A stretch of 21,482 nt of DNA from NCBI GenBank assembly GCA_038043285.1, contig JBBTCJ010000111.1, positions 1 to 21,482 on the forward strand, written 5' to 3'. Of the stretch, positions 1 through 6,760 are shown piece by piece. Below the pieces are notes generated by a model, which saw only the letters and a program-made list of their open reading frames with translations, had not been told where the DNA came from and made no database searches. Position 1 is the first letter of the stretch; the number at the start of each line of letters is the position of its first letter. The stretch is from JBBTCJ01 sp038043285 (lineage in GTDB: Bacteria; Planctomycetota; Phycisphaerae; UBA1845). Position numbers and translations under genes: made by a program.

Positions 1-48
1 AGCGGTGTCTTTCCTTCATCCGTACCGCGACCGTGAGGGAGTGGCCCG
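1..48. repeat. direct repeat, copy 1
   Basis: The first 48 bases recur at 77-124 with 47 of 48 positions identical (my alignment, no gaps); the start-to-start distance is 76 bp. The core contains accgcgaccgtgagggag. The copy may begin before the window. A diverged relative lies at 2588-2613, so this appears to be a dispersed intergenic repeat. No coding role is apparent. Confidence 0.85.
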
Positions 49-76
49 GCCTTTTGTCAGAACCGCGACAGCATGG

Positions 77-124
77 AGCGGTGTCTTTCCTTCATCCGTA
101 CCGCGACCGTGAGGGAGCGGCCCG
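77..124. repeat. direct repeat, copy 2
   Basis: This is the second copy of the 48-bp sequence at 1-48, differing at one position (c for t). It is immediately followed by the hairpin repeat that starts at 125, so two repeat families abut here. Confidence 0.85.
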
Positions 125-170
125 CCGGGTGGCCCATCCATCGCCAAGCGATGGGTGGGGTCACGATGAT
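125..170 (+). repeat. structured intergenic repeat, copy A (partial)
   Basis: This copy shares cgggtggcccat and cacgatgat with the fuller copies at 203-279 (opposite strand) and 2260-2336. It forms a hairpin with arms cccatccatcg (133-143) and cgatgggtggg (149-159), a 5-base loop and one G-T wobble. The stem is kept in the other copies although its bases differ. Similarity to the other copies ends at about 170. Confidence 0.75.
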
Positions 171-202
171 AGAACGCGCGGGTTCGTCGTACAAACTCTC
201 TT

Positions 203-279
203 CTGAAGTCGCCCGATTTCAACGGAATGGATCATCCTGCCCCCACCCTTTGCTGACCCAAAGGATGGGCCACCCGGGG
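203..279 (-). repeat. structured intergenic repeat, copy B
   Basis: The reverse complement of this 77-bp segment matches 2260-2336 at 67 of 77 positions without gaps. Hairpin arms are ccaccctttg (243-252) and caaaggatgg (259-268) around a 6-base loop. With copy A it forms a larger imperfect inverted pair just upstream of the beta-helix gene promoter. Confidence 0.85.
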
Positions 280-285
280 AGATCG

Positions 286-315
286 TTGACTTGATGCAAA
301 GTCGATTCCTATAAC
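286..315 (+). promoter_or_regulatory. predicted sigma-70-type promoter for the beta-helix gene
   Basis: TTGACT (286-291) is followed after 18 bp by TATAAC (310-315). Each hexamer matches the consensus at 5 of 6 positions. Transcription would start near 322, just ahead of the GTG at 341. It lies outside the flanking repeats. Confidence 0.55.
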
Positions 316-340
316 CTAACAGGTTCGTGGCGCGAGGAAA

Positions 341-2260
341 GTGCCTCCGTTTGAGACAAGCTGGGTTATGAACATGCCGCTGAACTTGATGCTCATTTCA
401 ATGGCGGGCGGTGTTGTTCAGGGTGAACTTCTCAAGACAAAGATCTGGTACGCCAATTTGCACGCCACTGGGGCCAACGACGGTACAAGCTGGCACGACG
501 CCTTCGTCGATCTGCACCACGCGTTCGCCCTCGCCCAGCCCGGCGACGAGGTCTGGGTGGCCAAGGGGGTCTACAAGCCCGACCGCGGCACGGGCGACCC
601 GCTCCTTTTTTTTCCCATTCCCAACGGAGTCGCCTTGTACGGGGGGTTCGACGGTTCGGAGATTTCGCTCGACCAGCGCGACTGGGTCGTGAACGAGACG
701 ATCATCAGCGGCGATCTCAAGGGCGATGATGGCCCGCATGACTGCGAGGAGGTGAGCGACTGCTGCCGGGTCCACGAGGGACCCGGGTGCGACGATCCAA
801 CGTGCGCCGCGACGGTTTGCGCAATCAGGCCGGAGTGCTGCATCGAGTCGCCCGACCCCAAGAATCCGAACTTTAGGGGTTGGGACGAGGGGTGCAGGCA
901 GTTCGCATTCGCTGAATGTTGTGGGCTGGGTTCCTGGCAGCGGTGTGACAACAGCATCCTGTTGCTTGGTGGACGCGATCTGAGCCTCCCGGTTACGGTG
1001 GACGGCTTGACGATCGAAAGCACGTACTTTCCCCGGAGGGGTACAGCGCCCGGTGGAGCGGGCGGACTCGCGCTGCTGGATCGGGCAACGGTCATCATTC
1101 GCAACTGCGTGTTCCGGCAACATCAGTACGGTGCGCTCGGCAATGAGGCTGGACAGATCGCCGTTTCCAACACGCTCTTTCTAGAGAATATTCGGTATAC
1201 AGCAGGTTTGGGCGATGAAGTCACGATCGAAGACTGCACCTTCCTTTCTAATACCGGGGAGGCATTTACGGGCGGAAACGTCGTCATTCGTCGCACGGTC
1301 TTCATGGATACTGAGTTTGTGCCTCTGTACGTCAGCGGCAATCTGACGATGTCGGACTGTCGTTTCATCCATAACGGACGACGCGGAGGGAATGTTTTCG
1401 CTTTCTCCGATGGCTACGCACTTATCCGAGACTGTGAATTCACGGACAACTTTCAGGGGGCGTCGGTCGGTTGGGGAAGTGCGGTGTTTGAAAACTGCAA
1501 GTTTCTGCGTCAATACTCACTCGGCGGAATTGGCGCCCTCACGGTGGGCGGTGCCAGTGTCACTCTGCGTAATTGCCTTGTCGCGGGGAACCAAGCAGCC
1601 CAGGTGCTCTATGCCGGAGATGGGCGCCTGACGATCTCCAACTGTACGTTCACTGAAAATCGGAGTATCGCGGTAAGGCTGGGCAGCAAGATTGACGCGA
1701 GGATCCGGAATTCGATCTTCTGGGGCAACGGCCGGGATTACGGGGGCGGCCAGCAGCAGCAAATCTGGCCATTCCTCGTGCCGGAGATTAACAACTGCAT
1801 CGTGCAAGGGTGGACCGGGAATCTCGGCGGCGTGGGCAACAGCGGGGTGGATCCGTTGCTGGTCGATCCGCTGGGGCAAGACAGGATCGCCGGCACGGAG
1901 GACGACGACTTGCGGCTTCAACCCGCTTCGCCGGCGATCGACACCGGAGGGTTTTATAGCGGCATGTCCTCCACCGACCTCGACGGCTATCCGCGGGTGT
2001 TGTGCGGCCGACCCGACATCGGGGCCTACGAGTTCGGCATCGGCGACTTCAATTGCGACCGGACCGTGGACCTCTGGGACTTCGCCGGCTGGTCGTATTG
2101 CGCCACCGGCCCCATCGTCGGCCCGCCCGCGCCCATGTGCGAAGCCTTCGACTTCGACGCCAACCGAAAGATCGACCTTTTCGACTTCGCCCAGTTCGAG
2201 ACGGTCGCCTTCCCCCGCCCCCGCCCACCACTCGGCCACCGTCCCCTCGACCCAGAGTAG
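341..2260 (+). CDS. secreted parallel beta-helix protein with C-terminal dockerin-like repeats
   Basis: This 639-residue protein is probably exported or surface-located. After a short hydrophobic N-terminus comes the module beginning WYANLHATGANDGTSWHDAF, typical of planctomycete proteins of the right-handed parallel beta-helix / choice-of-anchor Q type. Residues about 200-500 repeat short units such as TVIIRNCVFR, VTIEDCTF and LTISNCTF, one per helix coil. Residues about 135-194 are a cysteine-rich insertion (CCRVHEGPGCDDPTC, ending AECC). Residues about 569-625 carry two EF-hand-like dockerin units (DFNCDRTVDLWDF and DFDANRKIDLFDF). The substrate is unknown; beta-helix folds occur in polysaccharide lyases and adhesins, but I see no catalytic motif. 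The start is uncertain: GTG 341 has GAGG only 3 bases upstream, while ATG 368 has a weak ribosome binding site. The N-terminus lacks the basic residues of a normal signal peptide, so it may be degraded or mis-started. Coding is very likely. Confidence 0.88.
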   Translation: MPPFETSWVMNMPLNLMLISMAGGVVQGELLKTKIWYANLHATGANDGTSWHDAFVDLHHAFALAQPGDEVWVAKGVYKPDRGTGDPLLFFPIPNGVALYGGFDGSEISLDQRDWVVNETIISGDLKGDDGPHDCEEVSDCCRVHEGPGCDDPTCAATVCAIRPECCIESPDPKNPNFRGWDEGCRQFAFAECCGLGSWQRCDNSILLLGGRDLSLPVTVDGLTIESTYFPRRGTAPGGAGGLALLDRATVIIRNCVFRQHQYGALGNEAGQIAVSNTLFLENIRYTAGLGDEVTIEDCTFLSNTGEAFTGGNVVIRRTVFMDTEFVPLYVSGNLTMSDCRFIHNGRRGGNVFAFSDGYALIRDCEFTDNFQGASVGWGSAVFENCKFLRQYSLGGIGALTVGGASVTLRNCLVAGNQAAQVLYAGDGRLTISNCTFTENRSIAVRLGSKIDARIRNSIFWGNGRDYGGGQQQQIWPFLVPEINNCIVQGWTGNLGGVGNSGVDPLLVDPLGQDRIAGTEDDDLRLQPASPAIDTGGFYSGMSSTDLDGYPRVLCGRPDIGAYEFGIGDFNCDRTVDLWDFAGWSYCATGPIVGPPAPMCEAFDFDANRKIDLFDFAQFETVAFPRPRPPLGHRPLDPE

Positions 2261-2336
2261 CCCGGGTGGCCCATTCTTTGCGTTAGCAATGGGTGGCGGC
2301 ACGATGATCCAGTCTGTTGAAATCGGGCGATTTCAG
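2260..2336 (+). repeat. structured intergenic repeat, copy C
   Basis: This 77-bp copy starts on the last base of the beta-helix stop codon. It is the inverted counterpart of 203-279 (67 of 77 identical). Hairpin arms are ccattctttg (2271-2280) and caatgggtgg (2287-2296) with loop cgttag. It could cap the 3' end of the upstream transcript, although no T-run follows. Confidence 0.85.
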
Positions 2337-2401
2337 CCCCGTAGGCCGGCTGCTTCCACCTGCCATGACCACCCGCGCAGAATCCCCCCCAAAAAAGCCC
2401 C

Positions 2402-2432
2402 TTGACTCCGTCCTTCCACTTGTTAGGATAAT
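2402..2432 (+). promoter_or_regulatory. possible promoter
   Basis: TTGACT (2402-2407) and GATAAT (2427-2432) each match 5 of 6 consensus positions, but the spacer is 19 bp, longer than usual. No confident gene follows directly; it could drive the doubtful frame at 2721 or a non-coding transcript. Confidence 0.3.
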
Positions 2433-2587
2433 GTTCGGCAGGGCCGCTTACCGCCCTCGCCTTGAACGTGGGACACAGGATGCCGCCTGCAAAAAAAACC
2501 AAACGAAGCCATCTGACAGTGGTGCTTTATGGGCCGCCGAATGTCCACGCCCCGCTCCAAGCGGGCCAGGCGGGCTGGGGCGTTTGT

Positions 2588-2613
2588 TCAGAACCGCGAG
2601 TGATAACCAGCGG
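2588..2613. repeat. diverged copy of the 1-48 / 77-124 repeat family
   Basis: It begins tcagaaccgcga, the same 12 bases found at 57-68 ahead of the second direct repeat, and continues toward agcgg as the copies at 1-124 do. The middle has diverged. Assignment to the family is tentative. Confidence 0.4.
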
Positions 2614-2720
2614 TCGGCGATGCACTGCTTTCGACGCTCCGGACCGGCATGAATGGGATTAACAAAGACACGGCTGAACGGGGGGGGACATTCCGCATTT
2701 ACGCGACGGAAGAGCGTACG

Positions 2721-2975
2721 ATGGAACGCCCCAGGTTGAGACGGGGCCTGGGAACCACGTCGGTTCCGTTGAGCGGCGGGACGTCGAAGAACACGACGGC
2801 CCTCGATACGACCGGTGCGCAGGGCGTAGTGGCCGCGGCAAACCCCGTATCTCGACTTGCCGCCCCCACGGCGTCAGAATGTCGCCCTGGATTGCTGTTT
2901 CCCGTTTGCGTGCTTGTTTTCGAGGCGCCGCTCGATGACCCATATGAGCTTGTCCCGAGTGCGGTGTTTGGGTAG
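2721..2975 (+). CDS. possible small hypothetical protein
   Basis: An 84-codon frame begins MERPRLRRGLGTTSV and ends PSAVFG. ATG 2721 has GGAAGAG (2708-2714) 6 bases upstream. By my count about 57 of 84 third codon positions are G or C; this is most marked in the first half, mildly supporting coding. I recognise no family, signal peptide or membrane span. The stop codon lies inside the predicted -10 box of the next promoter, which argues against a long-lived gene. It may be a remnant or chance frame. Confidence 0.25.
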   Translation: MERPRLRRGLGTTSVPLSGGTSKNTTALDTTGAQGVVAAANPVSRLAAPTASECRPGLLFPVCVLVFEAPLDDPYELVPSAVFG

Positions 2976-2978
2976 AAT
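2950..2978 (+). promoter_or_regulatory. predicted promoter for the cohesin-like secreted protein gene
   Basis: TTGTCC (2950-2955), a 17-bp spacer and TAGAAT (2973-2978) match the consensus at 4 of 6 and 5 of 6 positions. The expected start near 2985 leaves an untranslated leader of about 60 bases before ATG 3047. Confidence 0.45.
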
Positions 2979-3046
2979 GCGTCAGCTTCCCTTTCAACGC
3001 GCCGATGCTCCCACGGTTGGGGGGCTGGAACGCGGGGAGAATCACC

Positions 3047-4252
3047 ATGTATCGTACGAACCGTGGTTTTTCGGTTTGGGTGAGGGTTGCCCTCGGTATG
3101 ATTGCGGCCCATCTCGCGATGCCGCCCTTGTTGGCATCGGATGAACCGGCCCCGGCGGTTGCTCCGGACGCGCGACAACCATCGGCGACTCGATCGTCGC
3201 TCGAATCGGCCGCAAGCGCGGAGTCGGTCCTTCTCCTGTCTCAGATCGCTCTTACGACGGCCGGCGAGCCGGCGGGCACAACGAAGCTGAATGTCCGCGT
3301 CGAATCCGGCGGTTCCAATTCGATCGCCACAGTGCCGGGGGGGTTGGTCAATTATCAGGTCATCGGGCTTCTCAGCGATGACGACAATCAGGGGCTGGCC
3401 CTGGTCGGGTTTGACTTGGATTTCGACGGCGGTGACTTGTCGCAGGCCGATACTCCCATGGGCGATCCCGACTCCGGGTGCGAGAACCCGATGATCCACT
3501 TCACCAAACCCTGGGGAATCACCAACCCAGCGGGTTTCGGCGGGACGATCATCAACGGGGATCTCATCCAGGTCGGCGGCGGGCAGAACACCTTCAACAA
3601 CACGCCGGACAACGCCCCTTTTCCCATCGGCGCCGTGCTTCTCGGCGTGGCTCAGCCGTCCGGTTGCGGCCCCGCTCTTCTGGTCACCGGCGCTCTCACC
3701 GCTCCTTCCGTACCGGGTTTATACACCCTCGCTCTGGAAAACCTGTTTGCGAATATCATCACCGCCGATGCGACGGGCGATTACTTCTGGACCACCCGGG
3801 CCGCCGGCGTCGGTACGGTCGTCAACCTCACCATTGTTGTAGGCAACGCACCGGAACCGGAAGGTGCCTGTTGCCTGCCGAGCGGCGGCGGATGCGCGAT
3901 GATGACCGCGCCGGCCTGTGGTGCATCGAACGGGATTTACGGTGGCGATCACTCCACCTGCGAAGCAGACCACTATGCCGACGGCGTTGCGGACCTGTGT
4001 GACGCCTGCCCCAAATCGAACACCGCCGATACCGTCGTGATCGACGAATGCAATTCGGGCGTGGAGAACCGGCTATTGGCCGACGGTTGCACGTTGCTCG
4101 ACGAAATCGACCAGTGCAACCGCGACAATTCGTGGCATGGGAGGTTCGTCCGCTGCGTTGTCGATCTCGTCAACCAGTGGAGGGCGGATGGGCTGATGAC
4201 CGGCCGCGAGGGCAGCCGCATCGTTCGCTGCAGCGCCGCAACCAAAAAATGA
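3047..4252 (+). CDS. secreted protein with cohesin-like region and cysteine-rich C-terminal modules
   Basis: This 401-residue exported protein has no assigned biochemical activity. ATG 3047 is chosen because GGGGAGA (3034-3040) lies 6 bases upstream and the protein then opens with a normal signal peptide (basic MYRTNR, hydrophobic core, cleavage predicted after PPLLA, residue 30). Residues about 65-265 form a beta-rich region (LALVGFDLDFDGGDLSQADT, FAPSVPGLYTL-like segments) resembling the cohesin-like domains of planctomycete secreted proteins; this is inferred from pattern only. Residues about 273-308 carry a cysteine module starting GACCLPSGGGCAMM. Residues about 318-401 form a second module (CDACP, then VIDECNSGVENRLLADGC, ending IVRCSAATKK) that I recall as a recurrent C-terminal unit in Planctomycetota. 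It has its own predicted promoter. A weak imperfect hairpin at 4264-4281 follows the stop. A partner could be the dockerin-bearing proteins encoded nearby, but that is speculative. Confidence 0.9.
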   Translation: MYRTNRGFSVWVRVALGMIAAHLAMPPLLASDEPAPAVAPDARQPSATRSSLESAASAESVLLLSQIALTTAGEPAGTTKLNVRVESGGSNSIATVPGGLVNYQVIGLLSDDDNQGLALVGFDLDFDGGDLSQADTPMGDPDSGCENPMIHFTKPWGITNPAGFGGTIINGDLIQVGGGQNTFNNTPDNAPFPIGAVLLGVAQPSGCGPALLVTGALTAPSVPGLYTLALENLFANIITADATGDYFWTTRAAGVGTVVNLTIVVGNAPEPEGACCLPSGGGCAMMTAPACGASNGIYGGDHSTCEADHYADGVADLCDACPKSNTADTVVIDECNSGVENRLLADGCTLLDEIDQCNRDNSWHGRFVRCVVDLVNQWRADGLMTGREGSRIVRCSAATKK

Positions 4253-4304
4253 TCGAAGAATCCGACGCCGTTTCGGCATCGTTAACCCAACGCGTACACG
4301 GTGC

Positions 4305-4333
4305 TTGACAAGTTGCTTCTCTTCGGCTCTACT
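4305..4333 (+). promoter_or_regulatory. predicted promoter of pyrB
   Basis: A perfect TTGACA (4305-4310) is separated by exactly 17 bp from TCTACT (4328-4333), which matches the -10 consensus at 4 of 6 positions. The leader to ATG 4419 would be about 80 bases. I see no clear attenuator or uracil-responsive structure in it. Confidence 0.55.
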
Positions 4334-4418
4334 CGGCCCTCCGAATCGCGACAAGCTGGTTTTCAGGGGGGCGTGGTCATCGAGCGGTTTCCGTGTGCGC
4401 CCGCAGGAGGATGGTCCA

Positions 4419-5531
4419 ATGCCAACAACAGAAGCGAAACGCCCAATCATGTCCAACGCCGACTCCGCCCATCGCGTCGCAGCGCTGAACCGCAACGACA
4501 AGGCCTTTCACGTCGTGCTGGCGCAGCAATTCGACCGCCAGGCCCTCGATCAGCTCTGCCAGTTGGCCGACATGATCCGCACCATCGGCAGCAGTCGTCA
4601 GGGCGGACAGTTTCTCCGCACGCTGCTGAGTCACCGCCGGGCGATGCTCTACTTCATTCAGCCGTCGACGCGAACGTTCCTCTCGTTCACGGCCGCCTGC
4701 CAGGTCGTCGGCATGCCCTACAGCGAGGTCCGCGACCGCTCCACTTCCTCCGAGGTCAAGGGCGAATCGGAAGACGACACCATCCGCACGTTCAGCCAAT
4801 ACTTCGACCTGATCATCATGCGCCATCCGCTGGAGGGCTTCGCGGAGCACGTGGCCAACATGCTCAACGCCATGCCCCGATCGATCCCCGTGCTCAACGC
4901 CGGTTCGGGCAAGGACCAGCATCCCACCCAGGCCCTGCTGGACATCTACACGCTGTATCGCAACTTCGCCGATCCGCAGGCCGCGCGCACCGAGCCGAGG
5001 TATTCGCGCAACGTCTTCGCCGGAAAAACGATCGCTTTCGTCGGCGACCTCAAGCGAGGCCGCACGGTACGCTCGCTGGCGTATCTGCTGTGCCGCTACC
5101 CCGGCGTGAAGCTGATGTTCGTCTCCCCGCCGGAGTTGCAGATCGGCGAGGACATTCTCGAATACGTCTCGCGGCACGACATCGAGTACGAGATCGCGCA
5201 CGACCTGAGGCCCTACGTCTCCGACCTCGACGCCGTCTACATGACCCGCTTGCAGGACGAGCACGACGTCGCCGGCGAGTCCAAGAGGATCGACTACTAC
5301 AGTTGTTTCAGTCTGCACTACGAGATGGCCAACCAGTTCAAGCCCAACCTCGCCATCATGCACCCGCTTCCGCGGCGAAACGAACTCGACGAGCGTCTCG
5401 ACGCCCTGCCCCAGGCTCAGTATTGGCAACAGGTGCGCAACGGAATGTGGATGCGGGCGGCGCTGATCGCTTCGATCTTCAACGTCGACGTGGCCATCCG
5501 CGACCACTTCAACGCGTACTACACCTTCTGA
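4419..5531 (+). CDS. pyrB: aspartate carbamoyltransferase, catalytic subunit
   Basis: The enzyme condenses carbamoyl phosphate with aspartate to give carbamoyl-aspartate, the committed step of pyrimidine synthesis in the cytoplasm. Family hallmarks are the carbamoyl-phosphate loop PSTRTFLSF (S83-T86), the mobile-loop lysine in SSEVKGES (K114) and IIMRHP. Others are DQHPTQALLDIYTLY (H168), FVGDLKRGRTVRSLAYL, VYMTRLQDEHD and the aspartate-binding MHPLPRRNELDE (H315). At 370 residues it is longer than the roughly 310-residue E. coli enzyme: about 40 extra N-terminal residues plus a short insertion before the GDLK strand (QAARTEPRYSRN). ATG 4419 is chosen for AGGAGG (4405-4410) 8 bases upstream. 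No regulatory subunit (pyrI), pyrC or carA lies next to it; it is an isolated gene with its own promoter. It ends 10 bases from the convergent DUF502 gene. A different carbamoyltransferase is unlikely given the HPLPR context and the loop lysine. Confidence 0.95.
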   Translation: MPTTEAKRPIMSNADSAHRVAALNRNDKAFHVVLAQQFDRQALDQLCQLADMIRTIGSSRQGGQFLRTLLSHRRAMLYFIQPSTRTFLSFTAACQVVGMPYSEVRDRSTSSEVKGESEDDTIRTFSQYFDLIIMRHPLEGFAEHVANMLNAMPRSIPVLNAGSGKDQHPTQALLDIYTLYRNFADPQAARTEPRYSRNVFAGKTIAFVGDLKRGRTVRSLAYLLCRYPGVKLMFVSPPELQIGEDILEYVSRHDIEYEIAHDLRPYVSDLDAVYMTRLQDEHDVAGESKRIDYYSCFSLHYEMANQFKPNLAIMHPLPRRNELDERLDALPQAQYWQQVRNGMWMRAALIASIFNVDVAIRDHFNAYYTF

Positions 5532-5559
5532 TCACCCGTCCCTAGACGCCGGCGGGTGA
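5532..5559. terminator. hairpin between convergent genes, possible bidirectional terminator
   Basis: Arms tcacccg (5532-5538) and cgggtga (5553-5559) pair perfectly and can extend by a wobble and a C-G pair. The structure begins right after the pyrB stop and contains the stop codon of the opposite gene. There is no convincing T-run on either strand, so it is a candidate only. Confidence 0.4.
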
Positions 5560-6357
5560 CGTGGACCCAAGCGGAAGTGGTCGCCCTCCCGCAAGAACCG
5601 TCTTGGAAAAGGGGATGTTCGCGGGCATGGTGGCGCCGCCGGACATCACCGCGCTGATCGCGTCCTCGATGCTCCAATCCAGTTCAATCACGTCCGCGCG
5701 GCGAAGCACGAAAACGTACCCGGTCGTCGGATTCGGCGTCGTCGCCACGAACACCGAGCACAACTCCTCGCCCGTCTTCGGATCCTTGCTGATGGAAGTG
5801 ATGAACCCGATCGACCGCGCCTCGTCGCTGGGAAACGGAACCAGGGCGACGCGTTGAAACTCCCGCGCCGACTCCGAGGTGAACGAAGCCAGAATCTGCT
5901 TGCAGGCGTTGTACACCGTCTTGATCAGCGGAAGGCGGTTGAAGAGGCTTTCGATGCCCTGCACGAACCATCGGCCGATGAAGTTGGCCGTCATCACCCC
6001 CACGATGTACAAAAACGAGATCGTCAGAAAGACGCACAGCAAACCGATGGCCCACTGAGGCCCAGCGGGCAGGGCCGCCAGCCCCTCCTTGGCCAGAACC
6101 TCCGGGGCCACGCCCCACGAGTTGACCACCGATTTGCCGAAGTCGCTGGCGAGATAGCGCACGACGATCCAAAGGGACATGTCGCGCATGAGCTCGAAGA
6201 TGAACTTGCCCAGCAGGAAGGTGATCCAGATGGGCAGCACGACGGCCACCCCGGCCGTGATCCGCGCGCGGAGGATCCGCTTGAGCGTTACGCCCAGGCG
6301 GCTGCGCTTGGGCGCCGGCGGAGAGGCTGAATTGGTTCCCAAACTTCCCGGGCTCAT
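5542..6357 (-). CDS. DUF502 family integral membrane protein
   Basis: This 271-residue inner-membrane protein belongs to the widespread, functionally uncharacterised DUF502 family. Two hydrophobic segments are visible (about residues 35-55, AGVAVVLPIWITFLLGKFIF; about 103-125, WAIGLLCVFLTISFLYIVGV). They are followed by the family signature RLPLIKTVYNACKQIL and the conserved C-terminal domain with ATTPNPTTGYVFVLRRADV and LDWSIEDAISAVMSGG. ATG 6357 is supported by GAGGT (6364-6368 on the opposite strand) 6 bases upstream. The N-terminal 20 residues are polar and proline-rich, consistent with a cytoplasmic tail. It lies downstream of, and on the same strand as, the cysteine-rich gene, but the 403-bp gap argues for independent transcription. 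A TATAAA on its strand at 6405-6410 could be a -10 box, but I find no convincing -35. Confidence 0.93.
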   Translation of the reverse strand: MSPGSLGTNSASPPAPKRSRLGVTLKRILRARITAGVAVVLPIWITFLLGKFIFELMRDMSLWIVVRYLASDFGKSVVNSWGVAPEVLAKEGLAALPAGPQWAIGLLCVFLTISFLYIVGVMTANFIGRWFVQGIESLFNRLPLIKTVYNACKQILASFTSESAREFQRVALVPFPSDEARSIGFITSISKDPKTGEELCSVFVATTPNPTTGYVFVLRRADVIELDWSIEDAISAVMSGGATMPANIPFSKTVLAGGRPLPLGSTSPAGV

Positions 6358-6760
6358 CGGTCGACCTCAAACGAACCACGACAATTCCGCCAGAGCGGTC
6401 TCGGTTTATATGCGGCGTCGCGGTTCATCCGCGGTGCCTTCCGCAACGCTAAACAACGCGCCGCCCATGAAGGGCGACGCTACGTGATTTCCGAGGTTGC
6501 TCTAGCGGTCCGACACGATACTCCATCCCGAGCGCACGGCAAAGAGCGAAAGCCGAACGGCTTCGTTGGCCATCGAGCAAGCGGCCTCTCCGCCGAGAAG
6601 CACGCGCCGCCGCATCGTGGATCGCGCGGAAGACCATGCCCACGCAGGCGTGGACATGGCACCCAAGGCGTGAGCCTGGTGCCGTGCGTCGAAGTGGGCG
6701 TCGGATTCGGAGTGACCGCTTCGGATCCGCTCGGTTGGGCACGATGGTCCTGCCGGACGC
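6358..6760. other. intergenic region with clustered hairpins
   Basis: About 400 bp between two minus-strand genes. It contains twin hairpins (6634-6683) and a small one (cgccc 6462-6466, gggcg 6472-6476). Several overlapping open frames of 90-117 codons exist on both strands, but they contradict each other, lack ribosome binding sites or family resemblance, and run over the hairpins, so none is called. Confidence 0.6.
6634..6683. repeat. tandem pair of hairpins, probable dispersed intergenic repeat
   Basis: The first hairpin has arms ccatgcccacg (6634-6644) and cgtggacatgg (6649-6659), with one mismatch that becomes a G-U pair if transcribed from the minus strand. The second overlaps it: ggcacc (6658-6663) with ggtgcc (6678-6683), and inner aggc / gcct around loop gtga with a two-base bulge. 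The cluster sits about 80-125 bases past the stop of the cysteine-rich gene. No T-run follows on either strand. I recall catgcccacg-type palindromes as common in planctomycete intergenic DNA, but cannot check. Confidence 0.6.

Larger units (their letters stand above)
2337..3046. other. mostly non-coding interval between two secreted-protein genes
   Basis: About 700 bp without a recognisable protein. It holds two promoter-like sites (2402-2432 and 2950-2978), a diverged repeat (2588-2613) and a small hairpin (cccgct 2551-2556, agcggg 2560-2565). There is also one doubtful small reading frame (2721-2975). A 60-codon frame from ATG 2480 exists but has no good ribosome binding site and overlaps the hairpin and the repeat, so I did not call it. 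Confidence 0.6.

Noticed and set aside
1..340. CRISPR-like array from the repeated 48-bp sequence
   Set aside because: Only two copies are present, the repeat is longer than usual for CRISPR, the single 28-bp gap contains repeat-family sequence, and no cas gene is nearby.
398..1123. Minus-strand frames of 241 and 177 codons under the beta-helix gene
   Set aside because: They lie opposite a gene with recognised beta-helix and dockerin motifs and show no family pattern of their own.
4301..5545. Full-length 414-codon plus-strand frame overlapping pyrB, and a 376-codon minus-strand frame (4377-5507)
   Set aside because: Both overlap a gene with unmistakable catalytic motifs in another frame. 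Their arginine/histidine/proline-rich or valine-rich composition is that of shadow frames in high-G+C DNA.
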